Positions 7,728 to 15,696 of a stretch of DNA of 64,000 nt are shown piece after piece (positions within the stretch are counted from its first letter, which is position 1; each line of letters begins with the position of its first letter). A model generated the notes under the pieces. That model saw only the letters and a list, made by a program, of their open reading frames with translations, did no database searches and was not told the DNA's origin. The stretch covers positions 24,724 through 88,723 of the forward strand of contig JACQTO010000103.1 of assembly GCA_016210745.1 (NCBI GenBank). The letters are read 5' to 3'. Origin of the DNA: Betaproteobacteria bacterium. Lineage in GTDB: Bacteria > Pseudomonadota > Gammaproteobacteria > Burkholderiales > SG8-39. Position numbers and translations under genes: made by a program.

Positions 7728-9401
7728 CTACGGCCCCGGCCACAACTTCATGCCTTGGGTAAGGAGGAGCTTCCCACGCTTGTTAATGGCATCTGCAGTC
7801 CATTCCTTCTTTCTAGCCATGGTCTTGTTGAGCCAGTAAGGACTACGTCTCAATCCGTTTGGTCCTACCATCTTTCCCTTGAAGCTCTTATTACTGTAAT
7901 GCTGGTTATATGCCGTTAGCGTGAGATTCCCTATGGCATGAAGGTTCTTCTTTAACTCTGCAAGGTTTCCATGCCAGCCACTTCCAGGCTGTTGGGGAAA
8001 GACATGGTCAATTTGCACGGTCTTGTCCGTGACCTTTTCCTTCGCATTCGAATTGAGATTCTCTATGCTTATGAGCGTGAATCTTGCGATCGCTGGCGCG
8101 TTTGCATAGATGGGACTAGACACAAAGTTTTCCCTGAATTCCCGATCTCTCGGCCAGCGGGCTTTGCTGAGGGCGATCCGCAGCATTGCCGACACGTTTT
8201 TTGACCGAGCATGCTTCTTTAACTCCCCGGTGATACGAGCAAATACAAGGTTCAGGTCTCTCGACACCTTAGCGTTGAAAGCCCTTCTCACCACGAACGA
8301 TTCTATAAACTTCATCGCTCGCAGCAAATCTTCTGCGCCGATCCTTTTCGCCCGGTAGGCCCTATAAACAATGAGGAGCAAAGGATAATGCGTCGTCATC
8401 CGTAAATTGATAAACCGGCGCAGTTGTTCGCGCACCTTGATGCGCTGTTCATGATTTGGATTCAAAAAATTGCGAAAAACGCGTGCATGATTAAGAGTGA
8501 GTTGAAGGTTATCCTCTATTGACCCCTTCCCAAAGAAAACTCGGAGCGCGCGATATAGGTCCGAAAAGCTGATGTACTTGCCGTTCTCCACGATAAGTAT
8601 GGCGCGGAGAAATTCTGGCAATATCTTCTGCAGCTGCGCTCGCCGGACATTGGCTCTTTCGTCATCAATGCCTTCCTCGAGCGCGTCCTCTATTTTTTGC
8701 CAATATTCCTGGTTCAGACGCTCCTGCTCAAGTCCCCGTCGTGCTCGACTGAGCACGAAATTGCGCGCGAGGTCCGCCGCCGTAAGAGGAACACCGACGT
8801 AATTTATGGTCTCAAAAATCCCTTGAGCATCGTCCTCTGACGTTAAACAGAGGCGGACAAAAATGAGATTGTTCAGGACGGCGTCAAGGACGTCTCGAAA
8901 TAAACGCGGCTTTTGGCCTTTTTCCGTCTCAATATAGTTTGAGAGTTCTCTCGCGAAATAGTCGTGGCAGGCCCAGACGTTTTTATGTCTAACTTTCTTG
9001 AGCAGTGCAGGACTAGCTAGAAGCAGATTGAACGCGTCCTGATCATGAAGCGACGGAACAAATCGGGGATTACCGTTAGCGAATAGGGCCGCATGAAGCG
9101 TCCTTCGAGAATCTTGCCCGTACTGGTCAGACAGTTCCCGAAGCACTTTAAGGATAACGGTGAAAGTTCCGAGCCGCTGTTGACCATCTATTATGGCGAA
9201 CTGATTGGCGCGTCGTTCCGGCTCCAATACTACGGTGCCCATGAAATGACGTTTCTGCTCGCCCGCGATAACACGGGCAATATCATCCCAGAGTCTCTCG
9301 AATTCGCGTTGGCGCCAAGCATACCGGCGCTGAAATGGTGGCACCTGAAAAGAAACGCCGCCCTTTAGCAGTTCTCCGAGAGTAACCTCATGCGCTTCCA
9401 T
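7728..9401 (-). CDS. GmrSD-like DUF262/DUF1524 type IV restriction nuclease
   Basis: 557 residues on the minus strand. The N-terminal DUF262 (ParB-like NTPase) domain carries FQRRYAWR at about 23-30 and the diagnostic DGQQRLGT at 72-79. The C-terminal DUF1524 HNH domain shows VQIDHVFPQQ near 462-471 and GNLTLTAYNQHYSNKSFKGK near 491-510. GmrSD-type enzymes cleave phage DNA with modified (for example glucosylated) cytosine; single-chain GmrS-GmrD fusions are common. All hallmark residues look intact and length is normal. It lies alone, convergent to the element operon, in a defence-rich block. Substrate specificity cannot be read from sequence. Confidence 0.88.
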   Translation of the reverse strand: MEAHEVTLGELLKGGVSFQVPPFQRRYAWRQREFERLWDDIARVIAGEQKRHFMGTVVLEPERRANQFAIIDGQQRLGTFTVILKVLRELSDQYGQDSRRTLHAALFANGNPRFVPSLHDQDAFNLLLASPALLKKVRHKNVWACHDYFARELSNYIETEKGQKPRLFRDVLDAVLNNLIFVRLCLTSEDDAQGIFETINYVGVPLTAADLARNFVLSRARRGLEQERLNQEYWQKIEDALEEGIDDERANVRRAQLQKILPEFLRAILIVENGKYISFSDLYRALRVFFGKGSIEDNLQLTLNHARVFRNFLNPNHEQRIKVREQLRRFINLRMTTHYPLLLIVYRAYRAKRIGAEDLLRAMKFIESFVVRRAFNAKVSRDLNLVFARITGELKKHARSKNVSAMLRIALSKARWPRDREFRENFVSSPIYANAPAIARFTLISIENLNSNAKEKVTDKTVQIDHVFPQQPGSGWHGNLAELKKNLHAIGNLTLTAYNQHYSNKSFKGKMVGPNGLRRSPYWLNKTMARKKEWTADAINKRGKLLLTQGMKLWPGP

Positions 9402-10212
9402 CGAACCACCTCCCCGCAGTAGATGTTGCGGTACCGCGCTAGCTTCGCAAGTTAAAGCTTTGCCGATTCAGAGATTCAGATGCTCCCGCTTTTTGGCGGA
9501 CGACCGTATGTCACGGATGTCCGGCTGCCGCTTCTACGTTATTGATTCCGCATCAGTGCTATGGTACGCGAAGGAGTTCGTGTCTACAATTCGACGCTCC
9601 GTAGGTGGCCCGTCGCAAAGGCCGGAGGGAGGTCGGAAGTGCGCATTCACTAAAAGGAAAGTCGCCCTTCGATTTACATTCATGGGCGATGGCCGGAAAT
9701 CGGTCTACACCGGCCGCCAAATATCGCACGAAGCCAATGTCGGCACTGGCCGAAAAGTACGCAGTCAGGAAAAAGCATCGAGAGCCTGCCGTTCTTTAGG
9801 ATTGTCCAACGCCTGCCCACTGGCTTCGCCGATTCATCGCACGCCGGCGCGTCAGGGCAGGCATCGAACAATCCTAAAGAAGTGCCGACCTCCGCGCAAT
9901 TTTCGTGAACGCCTACTCTTCGGCCACAACCGTCATTGATTTACGGACGGCGCTACTTCCGCTATGCAGCGTTTGCGGCGACCGGCCTTGGCTGGATGTA
10001 CTTCGGCATCCGGCCAATTGCAGACCCCCCAGCCGCACAGGAAATCACTCTATCGAGTGGCAGGTTTCTGTCCGAGACTGGACAACGATTAACGGCACGT
10101 TCGAGCCCCAGTCAGCTCCACGACCAGGGCAAAAGTGGGCACCACTGGCTGACTAAAGTCGAACTCGCTTAGCGCCACCGCCTTAGAGGTGCGCGACTGC
10201 TGAACCGGTGGT
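9402..10212 (+). other. 811-bp gap with MITE-like inverted repeat, no convincing gene
   Basis: Several open frames exist, but none has a recognisable product or ribosome site. The stretch contains decayed intergenic sequence and a 90-bp inverted-repeat unit at 9792-9881. It probably holds the promoter of the leftward GmrSD-like gene. Confidence 0.5.
9792..9881 (+). mobile_element. MITE-like 90-bp inverted repeat
   Basis: The left arm TTCTTTAGGATTGT (9792-9805) pairs perfectly with ACAATCCTAAAGAA (9868-9881). Inside a 5x5 internal loop, GCCTGCCC (9811-9818) pairs with GGGCAGGC (9855-9862). TGCCG occurs immediately before the unit (9787-9791) and again at 9883-9887, one base beyond its end, as a target duplication might. 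It could alternatively be a stable RNA hairpin. Confidence 0.45.
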
Positions 10213-11415
10213 TTAAGTGCCCTTCGAAATTACTTGCTTTATTCGCAACACGATCTCCCTCACTTCGTGAGAGTCTATGCCACTTGAACCGTCCTCCATC
10301 GTCACAAATAGATTAACGTCGCGCGTATACCCATTCGCTTTATACCAAGCCGCCTTCGTTTCCCATTTCTCGCGATATTCGGCGTTACCCATCATTCCGG
10401 CGTGTTCCCACACGTACGTCCCGCGCGGCGTCTGAATAACAAAGTCTGGCACAACCTTGCGTCCGAACTTATCCGCAATACCTTCCTCATACTGGTACTC
10501 ACACCCCAAGTAAAAAAGCGCATCTGCAATTATTACCTCGGATTTGCTGCGAACCAGATCGCCACGCGCGGTGCGGTGGATGCGTTCATCATTCCTAAAG
10601 TCGCAGCTCGGGCCATTTATCGGGCCTCTACGATAACGCTCTCTCAGTTCTAGAAGATCGTATACTTCAGTAAATCTTGCGTCTTCTGTACGGTCACACA
10701 TTGACATTGCACTTCTGCCGTCGACGTTCTGCACCGCACTATCTGCGCCATGATCTAACAGTGTCCTTACGAAGTCTGGCTGTCCGTAACAACACGCTAC
10801 GAGCAATGGCGTCATTCCAAACGTGCTCCTCTTGTCAATTGAGGCATTACACTTCTCCAACAGATAATCCGCGAAAAACACGTAGCCACCTTCTGCTGCA
10901 AAGTGCAACGGCGAAAACCCTTCGTTGGAACTAAGTCTGTCCAATGGGCTGTCTTTGTTTAAACGAACCAGGTAAGGGTCCGGCAGTGGTGTTTCTTGAA
11001 GTTCGACGGGAACGTGATGATCTAATAGGACATCAATCACGGCTATAGTTGCCTCGCCATGGTAATCCGGTTTAGTGCTCTGAGCATATTTGATTGTTGG
11101 GCCGGTGTATTTGTGTGAGTAGCGAACCCATCGTGCTACCTCCGAAAGGTAGTCAACGTGCGGCGTCGCGCCGTGTGCGAAAGCCCAACAAATGAATTCG
11201 ATAGCAGCATCCAATGTTTTCTTTTGCTCTGGTGCTCGCAAGCCACCCATCGCATTGAGGGCGGCATGGATCGGCGTTAGGTCAGAAGGTGTCGGCCCCT
11301 CAATGCCGACTTTCAGGAGCATTTTCTTAGCGCGCGCAAAATCGTGATCTTCTGAGATGATCTCCCATAACCCTTCCATCGCCATATGACTCTTTGTCTT
11401 CATCAGCGAAGTCAT
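10213..11415 (-). CDS. Ankyrin-repeat protein fused to a PD-(D/E)XK-type nuclease domain
   Basis: 400 residues. Residues about 40-260 hold ankyrin units (FSPLHFAAEGGYVFFADYLL, then MTPLLVACCYGQPDFVRTLL). The last 112 residues look like a restriction-endonuclease fold: SKSE with Glu at about 293, PDF with Asp at about 324, and YVWEH with Glu at about 337. This E...D...ExH spacing resembles DNA-end or restriction nucleases in defence genes. The usual lysine of ExK is replaced by His. It is 15 bp downstream of a small Cys-rich gene on the same strand. I infer a defence or toxin nuclease with an ankyrin sensor; no experimentally known system is recognised. Confidence 0.65.
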   Translation of the reverse strand: MTSLMKTKSHMAMEGLWEIISEDHDFARAKKMLLKVGIEGPTPSDLTPIHAALNAMGGLRAPEQKKTLDAAIEFICWAFAHGATPHVDYLSEVARWVRYSHKYTGPTIKYAQSTKPDYHGEATIAVIDVLLDHHVPVELQETPLPDPYLVRLNKDSPLDRLSSNEGFSPLHFAAEGGYVFFADYLLEKCNASIDKRSTFGMTPLLVACCYGQPDFVRTLLDHGADSAVQNVDGRSAMSMCDRTEDARFTEVYDLLELRERYRRGPINGPSCDFRNDERIHRTARGDLVRSKSEVIIADALFYLGCEYQYEEGIADKFGRKVVPDFVIQTPRGTYVWEHAGMMGNAEYREKWETKAAWYKANGYTRDVNLFVTMEDGSSGIDSHEVREIVLRIKQVISKGT

Positions 11416-11430
11416 ATGGATGCTCCGGTT

Positions 11431-11736
11431 CTAGTTCGGTAGATCTTTGCGAAGGACGAATTCGCCGATAAGCGCAGGATTTGCGACGCCCGGTTGTTTG
11501 GGGGCGGACGGCAAACTGATCACCAAGACTTGATCATCTTTCGCTTGTCGTGCTTTCTCGGAGAATTGCGAACGCCAGTCCGGGATGGAATCCGCCAGAA
11601 CTCTTTCAGCGCGAACCGAAATGTGGAACTCGGTGCAGTGATCACAAATGAAGTGTTTTCGATTGTCATAGTCCGCAAATCGGAACTTCGCGGGTCTTTG
11701 ACATAACGGACAATTGTGGTTTTGGATTTCTTCCAT
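11431..11736 (-). CDS. Small Cys-rich protein paired with the ankyrin nuclease
   Basis: 101 residues. NHNCPLCQRPAKFR followed by HFICDHCTEFHI gives two CxxC knuckles, a zinc-ribbon-like pattern, in the first 40 residues. The rest is polar and helical, ending in a beta-rich tail. It ends 15 bp before the ankyrin-nuclease start on the same strand, so the pair is probably one transcript. It may be a regulator, inhibitor or adaptor of the nuclease (inference from pairing only). Confidence 0.55.
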   Translation of the reverse strand: MEEIQNHNCPLCQRPAKFRFADYDNRKHFICDHCTEFHISVRAERVLADSIPDWRSQFSEKARQAKDDQVLVISLPSAPKQPGVANPALIGEFVLRKDLPN

Positions 11737-11785
11737 TAACGCGGTTCCTCAGAAGGACTGCTGACAACTGTTACGCGTAGCAGGC

Positions 11786-11812
11786 GGCCCCCGTTGCAGT
11801 AACACGGGGGCC
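11786..11812. promoter_or_regulatory. Strong 9-bp hairpin upstream of the ankyrin-nuclease pair
   Basis: GGCCCCCGT pairs perfectly with ACGGGGGCC across a 9-nt loop. It lies about 50 bp upstream of the 101-residue gene start and has no T-run on either side, so it is more likely a leader structure or attenuator than an intrinsic terminator. Confidence 0.4.
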
Positions 11813-12514
11813 TATGAATACATAAGACAACGGAAAGACGGTCTCCCTTTGGGAATAATCGTACTCCGATAGAAGGCGGCCTGCCAGGATAGGGCAGGAT
11901 CGGACGGCGTCAATATCCGTTCCTGGCGAAAGCGGACGCTAAATGAACTCGGTGCTGGATGTCTCTTGTGGGTCGCGAGTGTGAGTTCGCCGTTTTGGGA
12001 ACCCGGCATTCCCTTGACACCTTGGCCTTCGTCGGCTGACGAACCTACACCGGCCGTAGGGGGCTTGTCCTGTCAACGGCAGCTGTGGCCGATCACGCGT
12101 CATAGCGGATTCGCTTATGAACGTCGGCTGTCAAGCGTGGACCCGACGCCCCGCGCGGCGACTCCCTTACCTCGCCAGCGTCTCTTGATGGCCGGGAGCA
12201 GCGGTTCACCGTATTTCCTGAAAGCGAACGATGCGAAGGACAGGCGGATTGACCAAAATCTGCTTTGCGGAGCTGTGCTCAAAAGGCGCTCTCGGCCAGA
12301 AGCGGACCAAGAACGATTTCTTCCCCAGCGGTCGTCGAGCTGTTCTCGGTGTATGCTAACGCCGTATGTATTGACGTGCCGCTTTGCCAATACGAGGCGT
12401 ATTTTAAGTATTAAGCGCAATCCACGACGCCGAGTTAGGGAGCATGAGAGTTTGGGCGCAATAGCTGCTCTCGAAAACAATACCGCTCATTGTTTCTTCT
12501 GTGAGGCACCATCC
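11813..12514 (+). other. About 700-bp stretch without a convincing gene
   Basis: A long open frame runs through into the next gene, but its composition (Pro/Arg/Ser-rich, no recognisable motif) looks like chance read-through. Fragments resemble degenerate intergenic repeats (for example TCGGCCAGAAGCGGAC near 12293). I see no RNA gene. Confidence 0.4.
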
Positions 12515-13297
12515 GTGAAAATGCTGCTTGTGGCTTCATTCCTCTCGGCCATTTGCTTCAATACCTCTGCCGCAGATTTTTCTTACGGGTCATTTGACGC
12601 ATCAGTTGATGGAAAGTCCGATGCGGTGATCATCCGTGGAGAAATCAAGAAGGGGGACTACGAACGCCTCAAGAGCTTTATTCGGCCAGATCCTCAGCGC
12701 TTTCTTGAAAAAGGGATTGCCCTAGCATCCTCAGGCGGAGACATCATGGAAGCCATCCGCATCGGAAACCTGATCCGCTCAACTTATCAGCTAGTGTTTG
12801 TCAATCCCGCCGTCGGGCGCTGCGCTAGTGCCTGCTTTCTAATCTACGTCGCCGCTGTTGATCGTAATGCCATAGTTCTTTCACTTGGAATCCATCGACC
12901 GTACTTCTCTTCAGAAGAGTTTTCTCGCCTATCGCTCGCGGATGCCGAAAAGCATCAGATACGCTTGATCCAGAAAGTACGCAGCTACTTGGAGGAAAAT
13001 GAGGTCCCAAGTTACCTGATTGAGAAAATGTTTTCTTTGTCCTCGGACGAAATATACTGGCTCAACGGGCAGGACCTTGATCGTTTGGGTCTGCGGGCCA
13101 ATTGGTGGGATCAGATTCTTGTCAATCGATGCAATCTCGATAAACGGCTGGAGCGTGGTTTTCTGAAAGGAGGCAATTCGCCCCAATTCACAGTTCGCGC
13201 GATGCAACATTTGCGTGACATCGGCGCATGTGGTTACAGGATATCTATCACTGAGAGTGAGAACAATTTAGCCAAGCTACTTCGTTCCGCACAATGA
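12515..13297 (+). CDS. Exported ClpP/crotonase-like protein (COG3904-type)
   Basis: 260 residues from GTG 12515; ATG 12521 is an alternative. A signal peptide (KMLLVASFLSAICFNTSAA) is followed by a ClpP-like fold: ALASSGGDIMEAIRIGNLIR and the cysteine-bracketed GRCASACFLIYVAA, then a HRP/Y segment. This pattern is typical of periplasmic predicted proteins related to serine proteases of the ClpP clan, with Ser in GxCxSAC as the probable nucleophile. It stands alone. The biological role is unknown. The longer open frame upstream is disregarded because the signal peptide fixes the start. Confidence 0.7.
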   Translation: MKMLLVASFLSAICFNTSAADFSYGSFDASVDGKSDAVIIRGEIKKGDYERLKSFIRPDPQRFLEKGIALASSGGDIMEAIRIGNLIRSTYQLVFVNPAVGRCASACFLIYVAAVDRNAIVLSLGIHRPYFSSEEFSRLSLADAEKHQIRLIQKVRSYLEENEVPSYLIEKMFSLSSDEIYWLNGQDLDRLGLRANWWDQILVNRCNLDKRLERGFLKGGNSPQFTVRAMQHLRDIGACGYRISITESENNLAKLLRSAQ

Positions 13298-13743
13298 AAA
13301 GCCGTCTGCACACTCATTGCGTGAGCGCTCGTCACATCGCATCCAATCCACGCATTTCGCTTACCAGAGACTGTGATAAATGTCACGCAATCCTCAAATA
13401 CTTGAACCATTCCACCTGCACTCTTCACCTACAACACCGCTCATATTCAACGGCATCGGTTCTTGGTTCGAGAAACTTCGTGAGTTTCCCGGGAAGCTCA
13501 TCAAGACTACTCGTTGCGCGAACCGGATATATTGGCTTCAAGGGTGGCTGTGATTTATCACATAGCGGCACTCCTCCCTAACCAAGTGCTGCTCCTGTCA
13601 CATGCGGCGCTGGTAAAGCCGCTGAGGAGACGGAGCGGGTAGAGCCCTGTGGATGGACTACCCGTTCTTTTTTTGCCTCGTGGTTCTTGTGCCACCAGCC
13701 CGTCCCCGCGTTATTATTCCCGTAGATCAAGAGCCACTAACCC
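13298..13743 (+). other. 446-bp gap ending in an orphan terminator
   Basis: No protein in this gap looks real. It contains a strong intrinsic terminator at 13635-13675, about 340 bp after the preceding stop, so an unannotated RNA or a long 3' UTR may end there. Confidence 0.4.
13635..13675 (+). terminator. Intrinsic terminator
   Basis: GCGGGTAG (13635-13642) pairs with CTACCCGT (13658-13665), a 7-bp stem plus a wobble pair. A T-rich run (TTCTTTTTTT) follows directly. It is orientated for rightward transcription. Confidence 0.75.
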
Positions 13744-14085
13744 GTGATCCCCAACCCTGTTGACCTAAGCCACAAAGCTGTTCTCGATTCACTTCTTCTC
13801 AAGATTCCCGGTGTTACAGCCGGGGAGATGACAGGCCTTCTTGCGTATTTCGTCGGCAAAAAGATGTTTGCCTGTATTTGCAACGGCGGTGTCGGAATAA
13901 GACTCTCTGGCCCCGAGGCAGCGAATCTGCAATTCTCCATGGGAAACGTCGTTCCCTTTCAGCCAAAAGGCACACGGAGCACCAGGGAGTGGATTCAAAT
14001 CAACCACGAGAACTCGGTGGACTACGAGAAGGACTTATCCTTGTTTATGGCATCGATTGAATTTGTGAGGCGAGCAAGGACCTAG
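13744..14085 (+). CDS. TfoX/YjbR-like N-terminal domain protein
   Basis: 113 residues from a GTG start. The pattern GKKMFACICNGGVGIRL with a later QPKGTRSTREWIQI and a C-terminal amphipathic helix matches the TfoX N-terminal (MmcQ/YjbR-like) fold. These small proteins are widespread and mostly uncharacterised; full-length TfoX (Sxy) regulates competence, but the C-terminal domain is missing here. It converges on the next gene, with 12 bp between the stops. Confidence 0.65.
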   Translation: MIPNPVDLSHKAVLDSLLLKIPGVTAGEMTGLLAYFVGKKMFACICNGGVGIRLSGPEAANLQFSMGNVVPFQPKGTRSTREWIQINHENSVDYEKDLSLFMASIEFVRRART

Positions 14086-14097
14086 CCATTAGCTCCG

Positions 14098-14487
14098 TCA
14101 ACCCAAGACCCGAGCCTTATTCCCCTTACGCCTATTTACCCACCACGCACACTCCCCACACGTTTTTCCAGACTCCATTCCCAGACCTTCCTCATGAGGA
14201 CAGCCAATAATCCTGCCATCCATCAGCACCGTCTTCACGGCGTGCTCTTCGACGAGATTCAGAATCTCCTCGTTCACGTCGTCGTCGTATCGCAGGTCGC
14301 TGGTTACGCTGTGCCAGCGCTCGGTTGCTGAGGGTTTGAACGTCTCGTCGGGGAGGATGGAGACGGTAACTTTCGTCGCAACCTGGTCGTCCGGGCCGAA
14401 ATAGGCGACGCTGGCCACGGGGTACCCGGAGGGGCTGCGTGCAGCCATCTGCTCCAGTTCTTTGGTGAATCGCTTTGCGTGTTTCAC
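14098..14487 (-). CDS. Conserved hypothetical protein with C-terminal Cys motif
   Basis: 129 residues. The first 100 are a mixed alpha/beta domain (VASVAYFGPDDQVATKVTVS and ILNLVEEHAVKTVLMDGRII). The end carries GCPHEEG and CGECAWW, which could bind one zinc ion. Its start lies 25 bp from the divergent thermonuclease gene, so they share a promoter region. I do not recognise the family. Confidence 0.55.
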   Translation of the reverse strand: MKHAKRFTKELEQMAARSPSGYPVASVAYFGPDDQVATKVTVSILPDETFKPSATERWHSVTSDLRYDDDVNEEILNLVEEHAVKTVLMDGRIIGCPHEEGLGMESGKTCGECAWWVNRRKGNKARVLG

Positions 14488-14512
14488 GGCGATAAGCGTA
14501 CCCTATCTCACT

Positions 14513-14962
14513 ATGCGCTGGGTTCCCCTTCTGATCGCCCTCTGTGTCTCGCCGGCCTGGGCCGACTTCACCGGTAAGGTGGTCGCAGTGGCCGACGGTG
14601 ACACGATCACGGTGCTGAAAGATCGCGAACAGGTAAAGGTGCGGCTAGTCGAAATCGACGCTCCCGAAAAAGGGCAAGCGTTTGGCAATAAATCAAAGCA
14701 GGCGCTGTCTGATCTGGTCTACGGGAAGCAGGTCGAGGTGAAGGAACGAGGGAAGGATCAGTATAAGCGTACCCTCGGCCGAATATATCGAGATGGGTCC
14801 GACGTGAACGCCGAGATGGTCAGACTCGGGATGGCCTGGGTGTACGACAGATACGCGACAGACCGTACCCTTTACCAAATTCAGACTGAGGCTAAAGCTG
14901 AGCGCCGCGGACTCTGGGCTGACCCGAAGCCGGTAGCGCCGTGGGAATGGCGGCGGCGTTAG
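14513..14962 (+). CDS. Exported thermonuclease (staphylococcal nuclease homolog)
   Basis: 149 residues from ATG 14513. A signal peptide (RWVPLLIALCVSPAWA) precedes an SNase domain: GDTITVL, KVRLVEIDAPE (Arg and the metal-binding Asp), DQYKRTLGRIY (catalytic Arg region), then NAEMVRLGMAWVY. It degrades DNA/RNA with calcium in the periplasm or outside the cell. Length is normal for a single-domain bacterial enzyme. It is found on chromosomes and on mobile elements, so its origin here is unclear. Confidence 0.9.
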   Translation: MRWVPLLIALCVSPAWADFTGKVVAVADGDTITVLKDREQVKVRLVEIDAPEKGQAFGNKSKQALSDLVYGKQVEVKERGKDQYKRTLGRIYRDGSDVNAEMVRLGMAWVYDRYATDRTLYQIQTEAKAERRGLWADPKPVAPWEWRRR

Positions 14963-15066
14963 ATTTCTGTGGAACTGGGACTTCAGGCGCTGAAACTCAG
15001 CCCGGCGCCCCATGGCTCATTTCCGAATTTGCGGGTGTCAGCCAAAGACATTGACTGGACCGGTAT

Positions 15067-15111
15067 CGACCCTGAAGGGCCATTCGATCTTCAGCGTTAC
15101 GGATGGCAGGT
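15067..15111 (+). repeat. 45-bp imperfect direct repeat, copy 2
   Basis: Matches 7518-7562 at 41 of 45 positions in the same orientation. It lies about 105 bp after the thermonuclease stop. Confidence 0.6.
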
Positions 15112-15206
15112 CACGGCATAGGTATCAATCTACTCGATCTATGGCGGTGGCCAAATCTAAGGAATGGAGGGCCTGACGATTACGCTACTTGGAGCGAGTC
15201 GGCGAC

Positions 15207-15566
15207 TCACTCCTTCTTCTTTCTGAGCGAGAAATAGGCCGCCTTAAACATTGTCTCAAGCGCCTCCGCCTCCCGCGGAGCTAAAGAAGGGTCCGCACGC
15301 AAGGCCTGCGCGAGGACCGCGACCGTTTCCGGTTTTCGTTTTGGAAGTTCTGAATGAACGAAATCCGAGAGGTTAAGCCCGGCCCAGGCACATAGAGCTG
15401 CAATACTTGCCGCATCCGGCTTTCGGCCAGATGCCATGCGTGCTAACGTCGTTGGACTTACACCCGTGTGTTGTGCAAGCTGCTTCCACGACACGCCCTT
15501 GCTTTCAACTGTTGCTTGAAGCGCCCTATAAAATGCCGGGAAATCGAACCCTTTGTCGTGCTTCAT
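15207..15566 (-). CDS. XRE-family HTH repressor of the kinase-TPR operon
   Basis: 119 residues. A Cro/CI-type helix-turn-helix lies at about 25-65 (WKQLAQHTGVSPTTLARMAS with the recognition helix after GVS), and a helical C-terminal part (EAEALETMFKAAYFSLRKK) may dimerise. It is divergent from the kinase gene; between them are two TTGCT-4-AGCAA palindromes flanking a promoter. This arrangement indicates that it represses the kinase-TPR pair. GAGGATGGA serves as ribosome site. Confidence 0.8.
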   Translation of the reverse strand: MKHDKGFDFPAFYRALQATVESKGVSWKQLAQHTGVSPTTLARMASGRKPDAASIAALCAWAGLNLSDFVHSELPKRKPETVAVLAQALRADPSLAPREAEALETMFKAAYFSLRKKKE

Positions 15567-15581
15567 TCCATCCTCAGTCGG

Positions 15582-15595
15582 TTGCTATACAGCAA
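15582..15595. promoter_or_regulatory. Operator palindrome 1
   Basis: TTGCT-ATAC-AGCAA is a perfect 5-bp inverted repeat. It abuts the upstream edge of the TTGACA -35 of the kinase promoter. Confidence 0.6.
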
Positions 15596-15624
15596 TTGAC
15601 ACCCCCTGAAGCAACATGTAAACT
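15596..15624 (+). promoter_or_regulatory. Sigma70 promoter of the kinase-TPR operon
   Basis: A perfect -35 TTGACA (15596-15601), a 17-bp spacer and -10 TAAACT (15619-15624, four of six consensus). A lone AGCAA half-site sits in the spacer (15610-15614). Palindromic operators touch both edges. Confidence 0.6.
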
Positions 15625-15626
15625 GG

Positions 15627-15640
15627 TTGCTTAACAGCAA
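15627..15640. promoter_or_regulatory. Operator palindrome 2
   Basis: TTGCT-TAAC-AGCAA has the same half-sites as palindrome 1, starts 45 bp further on, and lies just after the -10, over the expected transcription start. Confidence 0.6.
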
Positions 15641-15696
15641 TTATAAGGTTTGCGGGGGATTGCGCAAGCAATTTCATCGGACGGGGAGACATAAAA

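Noticed and set aside
9806..9867. Integron attC-like site (GTCCAAC near the inverted repeat)
   Set aside because: The matching GTTRRRY end is absent and no integron cassette structure surrounds it.
9460..10172. Several open frames of 60-160 codons between the GmrSD-like and ankyrin genes
   Set aside because: No ribosome sites, no recognisable motifs, and one is crossed by the inverted-repeat unit.
11966..12514. Long open frame extending the ClpP-like gene upstream
   Set aside because: The signal peptide at 12515-12580 fixes the start; the upstream part is Arg/Pro-rich with no family match.
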